Shown here: piece by piece, positions 4,880-5,984 of the stretch
How the letters are laid out: each line of letters opens with the position of its first letter
How positions within the stretch are numbered: the first letter of the stretch is position 1
DNA from: Methanomicrobiales archaeon
GTDB taxonomy: Archaea; Halobacteriota; Syntropharchaeia; Alkanophagales; Methanospirareceae
Direction: 5' to 3'
NCBI GenBank assembly: GCA_003160755.1
Contig: QEXZ01000102.1
Span: 1-5,984 of the forward strand
Length of the DNA stretch: 5,984 nt
Made by a program: the position numbers and the translations under genes
The notes under the pieces: generated by a model
Database searches by the model: none
What the model was told of the DNA's origin: nothing
The model's input: only the letters and a program-made list of their open reading frames with translations

Positions 4880-5064
4880 TTTTCCTATCTCCTGAAGAAA
4901 TGGATGAAGTTGCTATGGCGATGAGAAGCGTCAAAGCGATTTCAAATAATAGACCCTGTTTTTGTTCATTGTTACTTAAGTTAGCGATGGAAGCGGATAT
5001 AATATAACCGTAATTCCAAGAGTATATCCACTTTTATGATTCTAATAGTTGACCCCCAATAAAT
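4880..5064 (-). other. Intergenic gap with an orphan hydrophobic reading frame
   Basis: Between the membrane protein and the methyltransferase, a minus-strand frame is open from 5033 to a TAA at 4868-4866, overlapping the methyltransferase start by four codons. It has no usable start before its middle. Its product ends with a membrane-like stretch (LLFEIALTLLIAIATSSISS) and a basic tail. It may be a leftover of another gene or chance; I do not call it a gene. Confidence 0.25.
4997..5007 (-). promoter_or_regulatory. Possible TATA box for the methyltransferase gene
   Basis: On the minus strand GGTTATATTATATCC (5009-4995) is a TATA-like stretch, placing a start of transcription near 4976 and a leader of about 95 bases. 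It lacks the clear CCGAAAA BRE of the other promoters here. A second AT-rich stretch, ATTTATAAATTTATT (5071-5057), overlaps the end of the upstream gene and could serve instead. Confidence 0.3.
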
Positions 5065-5940
5065 TTATAAATCCTCAGCAGGTTCTACCATGCTCAAATA
5101 CAATCTGCTCCACCATATAACGGTTAAGGGTTGAATAACAATAACAGATAGTATAATGCTTATAAACCCTCCGATATGTGGTATGGCGCCTAAAGACGCA
5201 GTGATTGTACCTACTACAAGAACAATAAGCCATAGCAAGAAGACAACGACTTTGTTACTCATAAAAATTTCAAATCCCTTTTTAACACCTCGTATTGCAC
5301 CTACATCGTCTATAACAACGGCATACCGTGGAAGCGCAAATATTATGCTGATAATTGCGATATATACTATCATAGCCAAAATGCCCAGTCCCAATACTGC
5401 AAATGTCGTAATCACTTCCACATCTGGTAGCTCTGAAAGTACCATTAGTTTTGGAAGAGTATATAAAATGCTAGGGACCAGGAAAATAATACCAACAAAA
5501 GATATCAAACCAATAATAATGTCAGTGAAGAACAGACTTATGAACTTCCTTTTTCCATATTCTATCATGTGAGAGAAGTTGGTGCGTCCGGTTTCTGTCG
5601 CCTCTTTAGCCATACCGATAGCCCCAGCCCAGAAAAATGCATTTATCAACATGCATAAAATTATAGTGATGATAATGGCGATTATGATTATGCCCATACT
5701 TTGAAGGATTTGAGGCAGAAGCTGTGGAATAGCATCAGGAGCGATTTCATCGAGTTTTGTGAACTGTGGTACCAACGAAGGAATCGTCGCCAGTATGGCA
5801 CCGCCTATGATTATAATTGCCACTATGGATGTTAGTATCAAACTAAACACAAAAGGGAGGCAAATACTCAAATTCTCCTTCCACGTGTCGAACCCTTTTC
5901 CTATTACACGGCCAATGTCTTCTACCATGTTATCTATCAT
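5065..5940 (-). CDS. Multi-pass membrane protein of archaeal DUF7847/DUF4013-like type
   Basis: Up to 291 aa with about six membrane helices: residues 25-50, 80-108, 133-158, 178-205, 230-252 and 255-275. It begins with an amphipathic segment, EDIGRVIGKGFDTWKENLSI (7-26), and has a conserved-looking cytoplasmic segment, GAIRGVKKGFEIFMSNKVVV, before the last helices. This layout resembles uncharacterised membrane proteins common in methanogens and other euryarchaea, distantly like the membrane domain of some glycerophosphodiester phosphodiesterases. No catalytic motif is visible, so the function is unknown. The first ATG is 5940, but no Shine-Dalgarno precedes it and the TATA box centre lies only 17 bases away. 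The second ATG at 5928 (giving MVEDIGRVIG) lies 29 bases from the TATA centre, as expected for a leaderless start, and may be the true one. The family name is from memory and less sure than the membrane topology. Confidence 0.8.
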   Translation of the reverse strand: MIDNMVEDIGRVIGKGFDTWKENLSICLPFVFSLILTSIVAIIIIGGAILATIPSLVPQFTKLDEIAPDAIPQLLPQILQSMGIIIIAIIITIILCMLINAFFWAGAIGMAKEATETGRTNFSHMIEYGKRKFISLFFTDIIIGLISFVGIIFLVPSILYTLPKLMVLSELPDVEVITTFAVLGLGILAMIVYIAIISIIFALPRYAVVIDDVGAIRGVKKGFEIFMSNKVVVFLLWLIVLVVGTITASLGAIPHIGGFISIILSVIVIQPLTVIWWSRLYLSMVEPAEDL

Positions 5941-5953
5941 TAAGACTAAGGGG

Positions 5954-5984
5954 TATATAAGCTTTTCGGTTCTTAAGACATTTG
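5954..5984 (-). promoter_or_regulatory. Archaeal BRE/TATA promoter with the same upstream block as at 284-320
   Basis: On the minus strand, CCGAAAAGCTTATATA (5969-5954) is a strong BRE/TATA. The 30 bases 5955-5984 match 291-320 except at one position (A at 5978 for G at 314), and the match includes CAAATG and CTTAAG upstream of the BRE. The window ends at the edge of the match, so the true extent is unknown. The spacing to the gene suggests a leaderless message. Confidence 0.7.

Noticed and set aside
5156..5572. 138-codon plus-strand open frame
   Set aside because: It is antisense to the six-helix membrane protein; its Thr/Ser/Ile-rich product reflects the complementary strand of hydrophobic codons.

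Overview
The window looks like a piece of an archaeal chromosome, probably a methanogen-like or ANME-like euryarchaeon; I cannot name a genus. Three points support this. Several genes are preceded by archaeal BRE+TATA boxes of the form CCGAAAAGCTTWTAT. A minus-strand fragment encodes a C-terminal anchor of the archaeal PGF-CTERM kind. The 5065-5940 membrane protein is of a type common in methanogens. Genes are AT-rich, while the gene-free stretches hold visibly GC-richer repeats.

Layout from left to right. 1-257 (minus) is the 5' end of a gene for a piece of a NuoN/MrpD-type antiporter subunit; it runs off the window. 258-1256 has no convincing gene. It holds a promoter, a 27-bp dyad, a 29-bp tandem array built from palindromes (730-855), and three copies (A, B, C) of a GC-rich repeat of about 180 bp. 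1257-2859 (plus) is a two-gene operon: a formylglycine-generating-enzyme-like protein that lacks both catalytic cysteines, and an unrecognised 242-aa protein. 2903-3243 holds repeat copies D and E, so the operon sits between two tandem pairs of the same repeat. 3367-4009 is a graveyard: the C-terminal part of a flavin reductase (plus) and the C-terminal anchor of a surface protein (minus) meet tail to tail at a 69-bp hairpin that resembles an integron attC site. 4082-4879 (minus) is an intact class I SAM-dependent methyltransferase. 5065-5940 (minus) is a six-helix membrane protein with its own promoter.

The intact minus-strand genes look like ordinary chromosomal genes. The middle (about 455-4010) looks like an accessory region with repeats, an inserted operon and broken genes. 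The promoters of the two genes nearest the window ends share 29 of 30 bases, including a block upstream of the BRE, which hints at common control. No tRNA, rRNA, CRISPR array, transposase, integrase or reverse transcriptase was seen.
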